From Flavobacterium sp. LC2016-23 (GTDB lineage Bacteria; Bacteroidota; Bacteroidia; Flavobacteriales; Flavobacteriaceae): a DNA stretch of 64,000 nt. The position numbers and the translations under genes were made by a program. Below are positions 52,068 through 60,410 of the stretch, one piece after another; position 1 is the stretch's first letter; the number at the start of each line of letters is the position of its first letter. The stretch covers positions 62,001-126,000 of the forward strand of contig NZ_WKKE01000015.1 in the NCBI RefSeq assembly GCF_009674775.1. Reading direction: 5' to 3'. The notes under the pieces were generated by a model, which was not told the DNA's origin, did no database searches, and worked only from the letters and a program-made list of their open reading frames with translations.

Positions 52068-52894
52068 ATAGATTCAATTTTAATCAGTCTGTCGGTTTTC
52101 CTTTTGAAACTAACATTCTCGGCGATATGCAGACTGCATATGAGATATTTAATTCATTAGGTGCTATCGTCGGTAATTTTTCAATTATATCAGGCTGCAT
52201 ACTAACAGGGACTAACGTTTCAGACGGCTTTGTCTTTATCAACGGTGAACTTTTGCCTTTTAAAGGAGGTGTAAAAACGACCAATGTAATTATTAGTGAA
52301 ACAAAACAATCATTAGAGTTCGAAGACGGTAACTCGAATGAAGTAAAATTTATAAGGCAAGTAACTTTCGGAACTGCCACAATACAATATCCTTGGGCTG
52401 ATTTTAAAAGGGGCTTTGAAACAAAAGGTATTCCTGCTGCTTTAGAGTCGAAAGGTGATAAGACGGATTTGGATGAATTGATATTACGAGTTACAGCACT
52501 CGAAGAAAAACCGAGCAATATTCCTATTGGCTTAATTGCTATTTGGGGAAGACCTTTGGAAGACATACCAGCAGGATGGGAAGAATATGTAAACCTTCGT
52601 GGTAGAATGCCATTTGGTTTAAATCCGGATGATCCCGATTTTGCAACATTGGGTTCTGCTAGTGGAAATAAAAATAAGAAATTATCAGTAGCAGAGCTTC
52701 CTAAAATAAGTCCTATTAACGGTTCGGCTCTCAAAAAGGGTGGTACTGGAGGAGGTACTGACGGATTAACAGTTGGCGACTATGGAACTGGAGATTTCGC
52801 AGAAGGACAACTTATTAAACCGTTTGGAGGAGATCAGGAATTTAGCATTATGAACCCGTACAGAATTGTACATTTTATAAGATATAAAGGATAA
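52064..52894 (+). CDS. Tail fibre / collar-domain protein
   Basis: 276 residues. Residues ~175-276 hold a phage tail collar-like segment: GLIAIWGRPLEDIPAGWEEY, LRGRMPFGLNPDDPDF, and the final NPYRIVHFIRYKG. Such fibres contact the host surface. A coiled-coil helix (DLDELILRVTALEE) precedes the collar and probably trimerises. Confidence 0.75.
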   Translation: MNRFNFNQSVGFPFETNILGDMQTAYEIFNSLGAIVGNFSIISGCILTGTNVSDGFVFINGELLPFKGGVKTTNVIISETKQSLEFEDGNSNEVKFIRQVTFGTATIQYPWADFKRGFETKGIPAALESKGDKTDLDELILRVTALEEKPSNIPIGLIAIWGRPLEDIPAGWEEYVNLRGRMPFGLNPDDPDFATLGSASGNKNKKLSVAELPKISPINGSALKKGGTGGGTDGLTVGDYGTGDFAEGQLIKPFGGDQEFSIMNPYRIVHFIRYKG

Positions 52895-53283
52895 TGGCAA
52901 TAGTATCATTAACTACAATAAAAAACTGGTTTAAAACTGGTTTAGTTCCTGACCAAAATCAGTTTTGGGATACATGGGATTCTTTTAGACACAAAAGCGA
53001 TCAGATTGCTGTCACTGACATCAGCGGTATTAATGGTCTTCTTGCAAGCAAAACCGAACAGGAAGTTTTTGACAATCATTTACAGGATGAAAATGCACAT
53101 CCTAATTTATTACTAAAATCACGTTGTATTCCAGTAGGACAAGTTCTTTTTTTCAAGGTTGCACCAAATGTAAATGAGAATGAAAAAGAACCAGGTGATT
53201 ACTGCATGTGCTGGATTGAAAACTCTTTCGTCAGCGGAAACTGGACAGGCAGCAACGATCAACTAAAATCTTCATACACGTAA
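52894..53283 (+). CDS. Tail-fibre-associated protein (129 aa)
   Basis: It begins NWFKTGLVPDQNQFWDTWDSF, a motif common at the N-terminus of Bacteroidota phage fibre proteins, then a short helical and a C-terminal beta region. It shares a 1-nt overlap with the collar fibre gene and probably belongs to the same fibre. Confidence 0.6.
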   Translation: MAIVSLTTIKNWFKTGLVPDQNQFWDTWDSFRHKSDQIAVTDISGINGLLASKTEQEVFDNHLQDENAHPNLLLKSRCIPVGQVLFFKVAPNVNENEKEPGDYCMCWIENSFVSGNWTGSNDQLKSSYT

Positions 53284-53300
53284 ATAATTTAATCAAATAT

Positions 53301-53513
53301 ATGAATACCACAAAGCAAATTAAAAAATTGAAAAGAGCGCTCAAAGAGCTAAAAACGGTTGTTGCAAAAGACACCATTACATTAACCGACAACTGTGATC
53401 CGAATCTTAGAGCGGAAATTAGTCTAAGAAACGGTGTCCTTCTCATTGAAAAGATAAGGAAAACAGTTAGTGAAAATGAAGACACTGAAATCATAATCAT
53501 AGACAATAAATAA
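53301..53513 (+). CDS. Hypothetical late protein (70 aa)
   Basis: A small charged protein with an N-terminal helix and a beta C-terminus. It lies 1 nt before the SGNH hydrolase/fibre gene. It may be a fibre assembly chaperone, but nothing in the sequence proves it. Confidence 0.55.
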   Translation: MNTTKQIKKLKRALKELKTVVAKDTITLTDNCDPNLRAEISLRNGVLLIEKIRKTVSENEDTEIIIIDNK

Positions 53514-53514
53514 T

Positions 53515-55380
53515 ATGAAAAGAATAATTTTACTATTACTGGTGGCCGTTAGTTTAAATCTTTCGGCACAAATATCTGGAACTACTTATTTCGCTAAAAC
53601 TTTAGAATTAAATTCCGTTCCCTTAAGTATATCAAAAGCCGACTCCGTTATGGTTCTGAACGGCAAAATTGTAAAACATGTACCTCGCAGCGAATTTGGC
53701 GGTGGAGGTAGTGGCGAAATTAAGATCGTCAATACAAACATAACTTCGGCTAATCTAATCACTCAGGATATAGCAGGATTTGTGAGTTACATAAATGCTT
53801 TGCCTTCGTCCTTTGCAGTTGCTAAATCTGAAATACAATATTATACGCTTACTGACACTGGTAAGCAATTCATGATTAAACTTAACGGAAGGAGTTTTGG
53901 AGGTACAGAGGCCGATATCGTCGCAACTGACGTAATTTCTCAGGATAAAGTGATTTTAAATACACCTTTTGAAGCTGCTAAAACCATTGTCTTTCGTGGT
54001 GATAGTTTAATGACAGGGCAGGGAATTACGGCAACAGACCGTTGGCCTAAAGTGTTATGCGATGCAATGGGTTATACAGAAAGTAATTTGGCTGTGAGTG
54101 GTACAACCGCGAAAACTACTCCTCTATCGCTTACTCCGACCAAAACTTCAAGTATGAAGTATTTAGTTTTCGGATATGGAACTAATGACAGGGCATTAGG
54201 AGGTAATACTGCCACGATATTTGAAACGGACTTGACCAATTTGGTTAATGATGCCATTAGTAAAGGTTGGTCAGGTTCAGATATTATTTTGGTTTCGCTT
54301 CCCGGATTTCATTATCAGGGAGGTTCCGGAGTTGCTTCCATTTTAAGCTATAATACAGCAATATCAAATGTGGCTACGGCAAAAGGTTGTACGTATGTAG
54401 ATTTGTGGTACTCGATGGTCACTAATACGCCTTTTGGTAATGTGACAAATTCAGCATTAACATACGATGGTACACACCCAAATAAAACAGGATGTGAGGA
54501 TATGGCAAAAATTGTAATGCCTGCAATTAATTACTATTATCAAAACAGTAATCAAGTTGTAGCCGTAAAAGGGCTTTCAGAGTTTACTGATATAAAATTT
54601 TCAAAGTATAATTATTCAGCAACAGGCACTTTGTTAGGGATATCGAATAGTGGCGCAACAACTCGTTTATTAGGTTTGCCAGACGGCATTATTGCTCAGG
54701 GAGGTATGTTTGTAAATAAGGGAATAAAACAGACAACTGCTTATGTTCCGTCAACGGTTACCGACATGGATTTTGTTTTGAAAGGTCAGTCAAAAATATT
54801 TAGCGCGAATGATAATTCGAACTACGCTGAAATTGAATTATACGACACTTCAACTGGATATTCCAATTTTAGAAGTAGATATAATAATGGCGGTTTTAGG
54901 TTTTATACAAATACAACTCAATTACTGGCCTTAGATATTCAAGCTTCAGGTTTTATAAAGCCGACTTATGGAATCACTATTCCTTATGGTACAGCTTACA
55001 TTGATCAGTCCGTTTCGGCAACTTTATACGGCAGATTACATCTGTACGATTCATCCGGGGATACAGCATTAAGAAATTCATTTGTTAGTGGAAAACTAAA
55101 GACCTTCATGTCTGGAGGTACTAGCGGGAATCAAGTTCAAGTAAAGCAAATGTTTGCGAGTGGTCGCGAAGTTCTGCAATCCGGAGGAACTTTTACGGAG
55201 GTTGCCTCGGCTAGATTTGCCATTAATAGCAATACAGAAGGTTTTCTCCCGCCAAGAATGACGACTACAGAAAAGAACGCTATTGCTTCCCCGGCTGAAG
55301 GTTTAATTGTGTACGACTCAACTTTAAAGAAGCTTTGTGTCTACAACGGTACCGCTTGGGAGACAATCCAATCACTCTAA
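53515..55380 (+). CDS. SGNH/GDSL-hydrolase-containing fibre-like protein with signal peptide
   Basis: 621 residues. An apparent Sec signal (MKRIILLLLVAVSLNLSAQ) opens the protein. Residues ~155-335 are an SGNH hydrolase: block I GDS (Ser 164), block III GTND (Asn 224) and block V DGTH (Asp 318, His 321). The C-terminus (about 560-621: NTEGFLPPRMTTTEKNAIAS) is a domain I associate with Bacteroidota phage fibres. Esterases of this fold remove acetyl groups from surface glycans. Its place at the end of the fibre genes suggests a receptor-modifying tail protein; the signal peptide suggests instead export by the lysogen. Confidence 0.7.
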   Translation: MKRIILLLLVAVSLNLSAQISGTTYFAKTLELNSVPLSISKADSVMVLNGKIVKHVPRSEFGGGGSGEIKIVNTNITSANLITQDIAGFVSYINALPSSFAVAKSEIQYYTLTDTGKQFMIKLNGRSFGGTEADIVATDVISQDKVILNTPFEAAKTIVFRGDSLMTGQGITATDRWPKVLCDAMGYTESNLAVSGTTAKTTPLSLTPTKTSSMKYLVFGYGTNDRALGGNTATIFETDLTNLVNDAISKGWSGSDIILVSLPGFHYQGGSGVASILSYNTAISNVATAKGCTYVDLWYSMVTNTPFGNVTNSALTYDGTHPNKTGCEDMAKIVMPAINYYYQNSNQVVAVKGLSEFTDIKFSKYNYSATGTLLGISNSGATTRLLGLPDGIIAQGGMFVNKGIKQTTAYVPSTVTDMDFVLKGQSKIFSANDNSNYAEIELYDTSTGYSNFRSRYNNGGFRFYTNTTQLLALDIQASGFIKPTYGITIPYGTAYIDQSVSATLYGRLHLYDSSGDTALRNSFVSGKLKTFMSGGTSGNQVQVKQMFASGREVLQSGGTFTEVASARFAINSNTEGFLPPRMTTTEKNAIASPAEGLIVYDSTLKKLCVYNGTAWETIQSL

Positions 55381-55405
55381 TTAGTAAACTTATAAATCTT
55401 AATAT

Positions 55406-55597
55406 ATGAATAAACAAAAAATGGCTATCATCGCCAGCATTTTAATTGTATTGACTGGTATCATTGATACCAAATTCGATCTTTTACAAGAAGTGGGATT
55501 CTCACTGTTAACAATCAATAGAATCAAATTAATCGGTTTGGTTTTATCAGCGGTGTTACCCAGTATCACACCATTGTTTCTAAAAGAAGAAAAGTAA
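55406..55597 (+). CDS. Holin-like small membrane protein (63 aa)
   Basis: Two hydrophobic helices (MAIIASILIVLTGIID and IGLVLSAVLPSITPLFL) with a charged C-terminus. Size and topology fit a class II holin. It is far from the endolysin, and other small membrane proteins exist here, so the role is tentative. Confidence 0.55.
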   Translation: MNKQKMAIIASILIVLTGIIDTKFDLLQEVGFSLLTINRIKLIGLVLSAVLPSITPLFLKEEK

Positions 55598-55629
55598 AAG
55601 AAATTCCAAGGGAGTAGGGAATTAAAAAA

Positions 55630-55756
55630 AGTCCTCCAACATAAAAATACTTTCCTAGGGTAATTTATTATTAGCAACAAAGCCAAAGCGTTGGAGGACT
55701 AAAAAAGTCTTCCTGCTTTGGCTTTTTTGCGTCATGTTTAAATTAACCTAGGAAGT
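55630..55756 (+). ncRNA. Structured RNA candidate with interlocking stems and a terminator
   Basis: Segment A (55630-55640, AGTCCTCCAAC) pairs with A' (55690-55700). Segment B (55679-55689) pairs with B' (55715-55725). The order is A-B-A'-B', with B and A' directly adjacent, so the two 11-bp stems form a pseudoknot or exclude each other. B-B' is followed by a T run, giving a terminator. A third near-perfect pair, C (55649-55667) and C' (55739-55756), encloses the rest. The region lies between the holin-like and methyltransferase genes. Confidence 0.6.
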
Positions 55757-55788
55757 GCAAATATAATCAATCATCAATCAAAAATCGA

Positions 55789-56616
55789 ATGGAAAATAAG
55801 AAAATTTTCAAAGCAGCTCCTTTACCTTTTATGGGTCAAAAGCGCAAATTTTTAAAGCAGTTTGAACCTGCTTTAAAAAAATACTCACCAACAGCAACTT
55901 ATGTAGATTTGTTTGGAGGTAGTGGGTTATTAAGCCATACCGTTAAATCAATTTATCCGGATGCAACTGTTATTTACAATGATTTCGACAATTATCGCTT
56001 AAGATTAGAAAACATCAACAAAACCAATGCGCTAATTAGTGATTTGAGGTTAATTTTAGCCGATTACCCGAAAGATAGACGTATCGATGGCATAGCGCGC
56101 GATGAAATCATAAATAGGCTTTCTAAGGAAGAAAAAAGCGGTTATTTAGATTTTATTACTGTTTCCAGCTCATTGCTATTTAGTATGAAATATGCTTTTA
56201 CGTTAGATCAGTTTAAAAAAGAGACACTTTACAACTGTGTACGACAATCAAACTATGATGCAACTGGATACTTAGACGGCATTGAGGTGGTTAGTAAATG
56301 CTATAAAACGCTGTTTAACTTGTACAAAGATTTGGACAATGTAATATTCTTAGTTGATCCTCCTTATTTGTCAACAGAAACCACTTCATACAAGGGATAT
56401 TGGAAACTTAAAGACTATTTAGATGTTTTGCAGGTATTGGATAAGACAAAGTATTTTTACTTTACATCTAACAAATCCTCTATTATTGAGCTTTGTGAGT
56501 GGATTGAGACAAAGACACCAATGAGTAACCCGTTTAATGGTGCATATACTGAAACAATGACTGCTACAGTAAATTATAGTGCAAGTTATACGGATATCAT
56601 GATCTACAAAGTTTAG
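55789..56616 (+). CDS. D12-class DNA adenine N6-methyltransferase
   Basis: A 275-residue Dam-like enzyme with the order of the D12 (alpha) class: N-terminal PFMGQKRKF, SAM-binding YVDLFGGSGLLS, and catalytic VDPPYLS near residue 188. It probably methylates adenine in phage DNA and so protects it from host restriction. No matching restriction gene is present. The recognition site cannot be told from sequence. In Mu the terminal mom module also modifies DNA, by an unrelated enzyme. Confidence 0.88.
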   Translation: MENKKIFKAAPLPFMGQKRKFLKQFEPALKKYSPTATYVDLFGGSGLLSHTVKSIYPDATVIYNDFDNYRLRLENINKTNALISDLRLILADYPKDRRIDGIARDEIINRLSKEEKSGYLDFITVSSSLLFSMKYAFTLDQFKKETLYNCVRQSNYDATGYLDGIEVVSKCYKTLFNLYKDLDNVIFLVDPPYLSTETTSYKGYWKLKDYLDVLQVLDKTKYFYFTSNKSSIIELCEWIETKTPMSNPFNGAYTETMTATVNYSASYTDIMIYKV

Positions 56617-56727
56617 TGATTTAAACAGCATTTAAACGACGTTTAACTTTGATACAATTTAGAACAATCAATTTCTAATAGATATGACATTTCAGTTTTA
56701 ATTTTGTGAAACTAAATATTCAAAATT

Positions 56728-57108
56728 ATGACACCATCAGAAGAATTAGAAATTGATGCTCATATACTTAAAGCATCAATGTTAAAGACAACCTCAAACG
56801 GTTATAGGGCATTGCAAAGCTTGCTGATGCATGGTAATTTGTTAAGCTATGCCTTTGGAGGCGACTATAGTATTTTTGTCAATTTTACCAGAGTTTTAAA
56901 TCATATACGATTAGAATTTCATTTTGTTCCTTTTGCATTGGAATTAAAACCGGATGCAAAACTAATCTATCGTCAAAATATGATGACTTACAGGCCACAA
57001 GAACCTATAGAACAACCAAGACCCTACAACAAAGAAAGTTCAAGCCATGTAGGTAAAAACGATCACCGTGACGATGATCGTGGATGGGTTAAGACTCGTA
57101 CTAATTAG
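56728..57108 (+). CDS. Hypothetical phage protein at the right end (126 aa)
   Basis: The first ~85 residues are helical (LEIDAHILKASMLKTTSNGY), the last ~40 are hydrophilic with many Glu, Pro, His and Asp. A TAATTTTG box at 56699-56706 suggests its own promoter, so it could be expressed in the lysogen as an accessory (moron) gene. No domain recognised. Confidence 0.6.
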   Translation: MTPSEELEIDAHILKASMLKTTSNGYRALQSLLMHGNLLSYAFGGDYSIFVNFTRVLNHIRLEFHFVPFALELKPDAKLIYRQNMMTYRPQEPIEQPRPYNKESSSHVGKNDHRDDDRGWVKTRTN

Positions 57109-57136
57109 CGTTTAAATAGTATTTAAGCTATAATTA

Positions 57137-57170
57137 AAAAGCCACTACAATGTAGTGGCTTTTGTTTTTT
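57137..57170 (+). terminator. Terminator at the right end of the prophage
   Basis: The stem AAAAGCCACTA / TAGTGGCTTTT (about 57137-57162) followed by a T run ends 2 nt before the R2 transposase site, insulating the host genes. Confidence 0.85.
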
Positions 57171-57171
57171 T

Positions 57172-57207
57172 TTGATACTTTTGGCTAGGTTTTTATGTAC
57201 TTTTGGT
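57172..57207. promoter_or_regulatory. Right-end transposase-binding sites (R2, R1)
   Basis: R2 is TTGATACTTTTGGC (57172-57185) and R1 is GTACTTTTGGT (57197-57207). Both are the reverse complement of the left-end ACCAAAAGTA core and their cores lie 22 bp apart, as Mu's R1 and R2 do. Confidence 0.75.
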
Positions 57208-57214
57208 TTTTCCG

Positions 57215-57290
57215 ATTATAGCATTTACGAAAGGCGCCAATACCCGCTTTGTAGATTGCGCCTTTTGAAAATGGGGTCACGCCCCGATTA
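57215..57290. repeat. Right copy of target site and right part of the split host repeat
   Basis: ATTATAG (57215-57221) repeats the left target copy. The DNA that follows carries AAGGCGC ... GCGCCTT arms (57230-57270 region) and GGGGTCACGCCCC. Joined to 23160-23222 it would restore one palindromic intergenic repeat of the host. Confidence 0.65.
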
Positions 57291-57315
57291 TGAACACAAT
57301 TAAATTTAAATAAAT

Positions 57316-57972
57316 ATGAAATTTTTTATTGACACAGCTAATTTAGCTCAGATTAAAGAAGCACAGGCTTTAGGTGTTTTGGATGGTGTAACTACAAATC
57401 CGTCATTGATGGCAAAAGAAGGAATTACCGGAAAAAATAATATTCTGAAGCATTACGTTGATATTTGTAATCTTGTTGAAGGTGATGTGAGTGCTGAAGT
57501 GAATGCACTGGATTTTGACGGAATGATCAAAGAAGGTGAGGAGCTGGCTGAATTACACGAGCAAATCGTAGTAAAATTGCCAATGACAAAAGAAGGTGTT
57601 ATGGCAGCTAAATATTTCTCTGATAAAGGAATTAAAACAAATGTAACGTTGGTGTTTTCTGCGGGTCAGGCTTTATTGGCTGCAAAAGCAGGTGCTACGT
57701 ATGTTTCTCCGTTTATCGGACGTTTGGACGATGTTTCTACAGATGGTCTGAACCTGATTCAGGAAATCAGAGAGATCTATGATAACTACGGTTATGAGAC
57801 TCAGATTCTGGCTGCTTCGGTACGTCATACGATGCATATCGTAAACTGTGCTAAAATTGGTGCCGATGTAATGACCGGACCTCTTTCTGCTATTTACGGC
57901 TTGTTGAAACACCCTTTAACAGATATCGGACTGGCTCAGTTTGTAGCTGATTTTGAGAAAGGAAACAAATAG
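57316..57972 (+). CDS. Transaldolase / fructose-6-phosphate aldolase family protein
   Basis: 218 residues, the length of the short transaldolase (TalC/FSA) group. The Schiff-base Lys lies in [31 protein letters not shown] and [20 protein letters not shown] are family signatures. It probably acts as transaldolase in the non-oxidative pentose phosphate pathway; fructose-6-phosphate aldolase activity is the alternative. It is the first host gene after the prophage. Confidence 0.9.
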   Translation: MKFFIDTANLAQIKEAQALGVLDGVTTNPSLMAKEGITGKNNILKHYVDICNLVEGDVSAEVNALDFDGMIKEGEELAELHEQIVVKLPMTKEGVMAAKYFSDKGIKTNVTLVFSAGQALLAAKAGATYVSPFIGRLDDVSTDGLNLIQEIREIYDNYGYETQILAASVRHTMHIVNCAKIGADVMTGPLSAIYGLLKHPLTDIGLAQFVADFEKGNK

Positions 57973-57991
57973 TTCTTACAGATTTAAATAT

Positions 57992-58032
57992 AAAAAAGAC
58001 CCGTTTTACGATTGTAAAACGGGTCTTTTTTT
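57992..58032. terminator. Bidirectional terminator
   Basis: The stem GACCCGTTTTAC / GTAAAACGGGTC (57998-58009 with 58014-58025) is flanked by A and T runs. It serves the convergent transaldolase and sugar transporter genes. Confidence 0.9.
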
Positions 58033-58052
58033 ATGTTGTGTCTTCAGTGTTT

Positions 58053-59528
58053 TTAGTGTCCTCCTCCTTCGCTCTGCACGTGACTTACGCCCTGGCTTTT
58101 TAAGATTTTAGGGCAATAAAAACCGTAAAACGCTAAATAAGCAAAACCAAGTAAAGGTACGATATAAGAGAAATGGGTGTAGGTAATGCCTAATATTCCG
58201 TTTGGATTCGTTAGGTCTAAATCACAGATACTTCCCTGTACCAATGGAATAACACCGCCACCCAGAATCATCATGATAAGGAAAGACGAAGCTTTTCCGG
58301 TGTTTCTTCCTAATCCTGCAATCGCTAAATCGAAAATAGACGGCCACATGATCGATAAAAACAATCCTCCTGAAATAAAGAAGAATTTAGCAATTTCGGT
58401 ATCCGGGCAAACTAATCCGGCAAGCATCATCAATAAACCGGAGATTCCGAAAAGCATTAATGTTTTTCCGGCGTTTTTTCCACCTACGAAACTTACTGCA
58501 ATAAATAATAAAATCCAGATTGGATAAATATAGAAAGACGAAACATCATGAGCCGCAAAAACGTTGGCTCCGATAATCACGCCAAAGGCCAAAGCCGGTA
58601 CAATAAATTTAAGGGCTGTATTTACCAGGTTGGAGGTGTTGAAAACATTCACCCCGCCATTCCAGCGACCGATCATTAAACTTCCCCAATAGAGGGCGAT
58701 AAACGGAGAAATAGCATCTTCTAAAATGTTACCGAATTCGTTTGTTTTTAATAAAGCCGGTAAATTACTAATGATGGTTACTTCAGTTCCCACATAAATA
58801 AAGATTCCCAACATTCCTAAATACAATTGCGGGTAGTCTAAAATGCTGAATTTAGCATGTTTGTGTTCTAATTTAGCTTCTTCTTCATCTATTTTAGCCG
58901 GGTCTTCGATTTTAGAAAAATACATGAAAACCGCCACCAGGATAAAAGCAAGTCCTAAAATGATAAAAGGTAATTTGATATCTTCTAAAGAAAGGTTTGT
59001 TTTTTTGTTGTCTCCCATTCCAAAAAGAGCAATTCCTAACAGGATCGCACCAATTGTGGTTCCGAAAGAGTTTACACCTCCTGCCAACGTCAAACGGTGT
59101 GCTCCGGTAGTCGGGCTTCCCATTTTAATAGCCAGCGGATTGGCTACAATTTGCTGAATCGAAAATCCTAAACCTACCGTAAACAAAGCTGTTAAGAAGA
59201 AAGGAAAACTTTGCATAGTAGCAGCCGGAACGAATAAAAAGGAACCAACTGCAGAAAGAATTAATCCGGCAGAAAGGGTTTTTTTGTATCCGAATTTTTG
59301 TAAGACATCTGATTTTAGGGATACTAAAAAGAAGATGATTGATCCTACAAAGTATGCAGCGTAGAAAGCCCAGGCCACCAATTGTGACTGAACCTGAGAT
59401 AGGGTAAATACTTTTTTGAATACTGGGATAAGGATGTCATTGGCCGATCCGACAAAACCCCAAAAGAAGAAGACGATTATCAAAGAGATAAACTGCCCCC
59501 ATTTGGTTTGTACATTTTCTGAACTCAT
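58053..59528 (-). CDS. Sugar MFS transporter (FucP-like)
   Basis: A 491-residue inner-membrane transporter with about 12 helices. The N-terminal FFFWGFVGSANDILIP and QQIVANPLAIKMG are typical of the FucP/GluP fucose-glucose-galactose:H+ symporter family. A hydrophilic loop of ~30 residues near position 220 (KIDEEEAKLEHKHAK) separates the two halves. A His-containing Gly/Glu-rich tail ends the protein. Substrate is probably a hexose. Confidence 0.85.
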   Translation of the reverse strand: MSSENVQTKWGQFISLIIVFFFWGFVGSANDILIPVFKKVFTLSQVQSQLVAWAFYAAYFVGSIIFFLVSLKSDVLQKFGYKKTLSAGLILSAVGSFLFVPAATMQSFPFFLTALFTVGLGFSIQQIVANPLAIKMGSPTTGAHRLTLAGGVNSFGTTIGAILLGIALFGMGDNKKTNLSLEDIKLPFIILGLAFILVAVFMYFSKIEDPAKIDEEEAKLEHKHAKFSILDYPQLYLGMLGIFIYVGTEVTIISNLPALLKTNEFGNILEDAISPFIALYWGSLMIGRWNGGVNVFNTSNLVNTALKFIVPALAFGVIIGANVFAAHDVSSFYIYPIWILLFIAVSFVGGKNAGKTLMLFGISGLLMMLAGLVCPDTEIAKFFFISGGLFLSIMWPSIFDLAIAGLGRNTGKASSFLIMMILGGGVIPLVQGSICDLDLTNPNGILGITYTHFSYIVPLLGFAYLAFYGFYCPKILKSQGVSHVQSEGGGH

Positions 59529-59708
59529 AAGTGGTAGTAAAGGTTAATTTTTATTATTTATGTTTTTTGAAGACCGTAAATATATTTGTTAAGTATATCA
59601 AAAAAAAATAAAAAGGCACAAATAATGTTAAATTTAAACCAACAACAGTATTTTTTCAACAAAGTGTTAATTTTTAACCTCTTAAAAAACGAAATTTACA
59701 AAGGAGTT

Positions 59709-60410
59709 TTATTCTAAAATTTTATTTTTGACCTCTTTGCTGTAGTTTCGGCCAATAGGAATGGTGTACGATTGGATCTGAATACGGTTTCCTTCAATAG
59801 ATTTTACCTTATTTAAGGCAATAACGTATGATTTATGAATCCGAAGGAACCGATCAGCAGGTAATTCTTCTGATAAAGAAGTCAGTGATTTATGTGTAAT
59901 GTAGGTTTTATCAGGGGTTACGACTTTAATGTATTCTTTCATCCCTTCTACAAACAGGATTTCTTCAATATTAATTTTCATCATCTTTTTATCTACTTTA
60001 ATAAAAATATGAGAGTCTCCTTTGGTGGTTTCTACTTTAATATTGTTTTTTAAATTGTATTCGGTTGTGATTTTATTAATACATTTTATAAATCGGGGCA
60101 GCGGAATTGGTTTTACTAAATAATCCAAAACATCAAGATCATAGCTTTCGGCAGCAAATTCACGAAAGGCGGTAGTGATGATCACTTTGGTTTTGCTTTC
60201 AATTAAGCTGATTAATTCAAAACCGGTCATCATAGGCATGTTGATGTCCAAAAAGACAGCATCAACAGCAGTACTGTTTATAAAATCGAGCGCTTCCAGA
60301 GAGTTATTAAAGGTACCTATAACTTCAAAGTCGGTAAAATTGCTGAAATAATTTTGCAGTACTTTGATTGCCAATGGCTCATCATCAATCAACACGCATT
60401 TAATTTTCAT
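59709..60410 (-). CDS. LytTR-family response regulator
   Basis: 233 residues. Receiver domain at 1-120 (CVLIDDEPLA, phospho-Asp in AVFLDINMPMM, conserved Lys in YLVKPI) and a LytTR DNA-binding domain at about 130-233 (IFIKVDKKMMKINIEEILFV, then RIHKSYVIALNKV). It overlaps the kinase gene by 11 nt, so the two form a LytS/LytR-type pair. Target genes are unknown; the neighbouring SusC gene is a candidate. Confidence 0.92.
   Translation of the reverse strand: MKIKCVLIDDEPLAIKVLQNYFSNFTDFEVIGTFNNSLEALDFINSTAVDAVFLDINMPMMTGFELISLIESKTKVIITTAFREFAAESYDLDVLDYLVKPIPLPRFIKCINKITTEYNLKNNIKVETTKGDSHIFIKVDKKMMKINIEEILFVEGMKEYIKVVTPDKTYITHKSLTSLSEELPADRFLRIHKSYVIALNKVKSIEGNRIQIQSYTIPIGRNYSKEVKNKILE

Larger units (their letters stand above)
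23223..57214. mobile_element. Mu-like transposable prophage, about 34.0 kb
   Basis: The element is delimited by the duplicated ATTATAG and inverted ACCAAAAGTA-type end sites. It contains an S24 repressor, a Ner-like protein, transposase A (DDE), target activator B, DUF3164 and GemA-like early proteins, both terminase subunits, a DUF935-type portal, Mu F and G head proteins, protease/scaffold, capsid, contractile tail, baseplate, fibres, endolysin and spanin. The size and module set match complete Mu-like phages. The layout differs from Mu in having divergent late operons. All essential modules have open frames, so it may be functional. Confidence 0.92.

Noticed and set aside
52084..52734. A long minus-strand frame opposite the collar fibre gene
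   Set aside because: It mirrors the codon structure of the plus-strand fibre gene, has no recognisable domain, and contradicts the continuous rightward operon.
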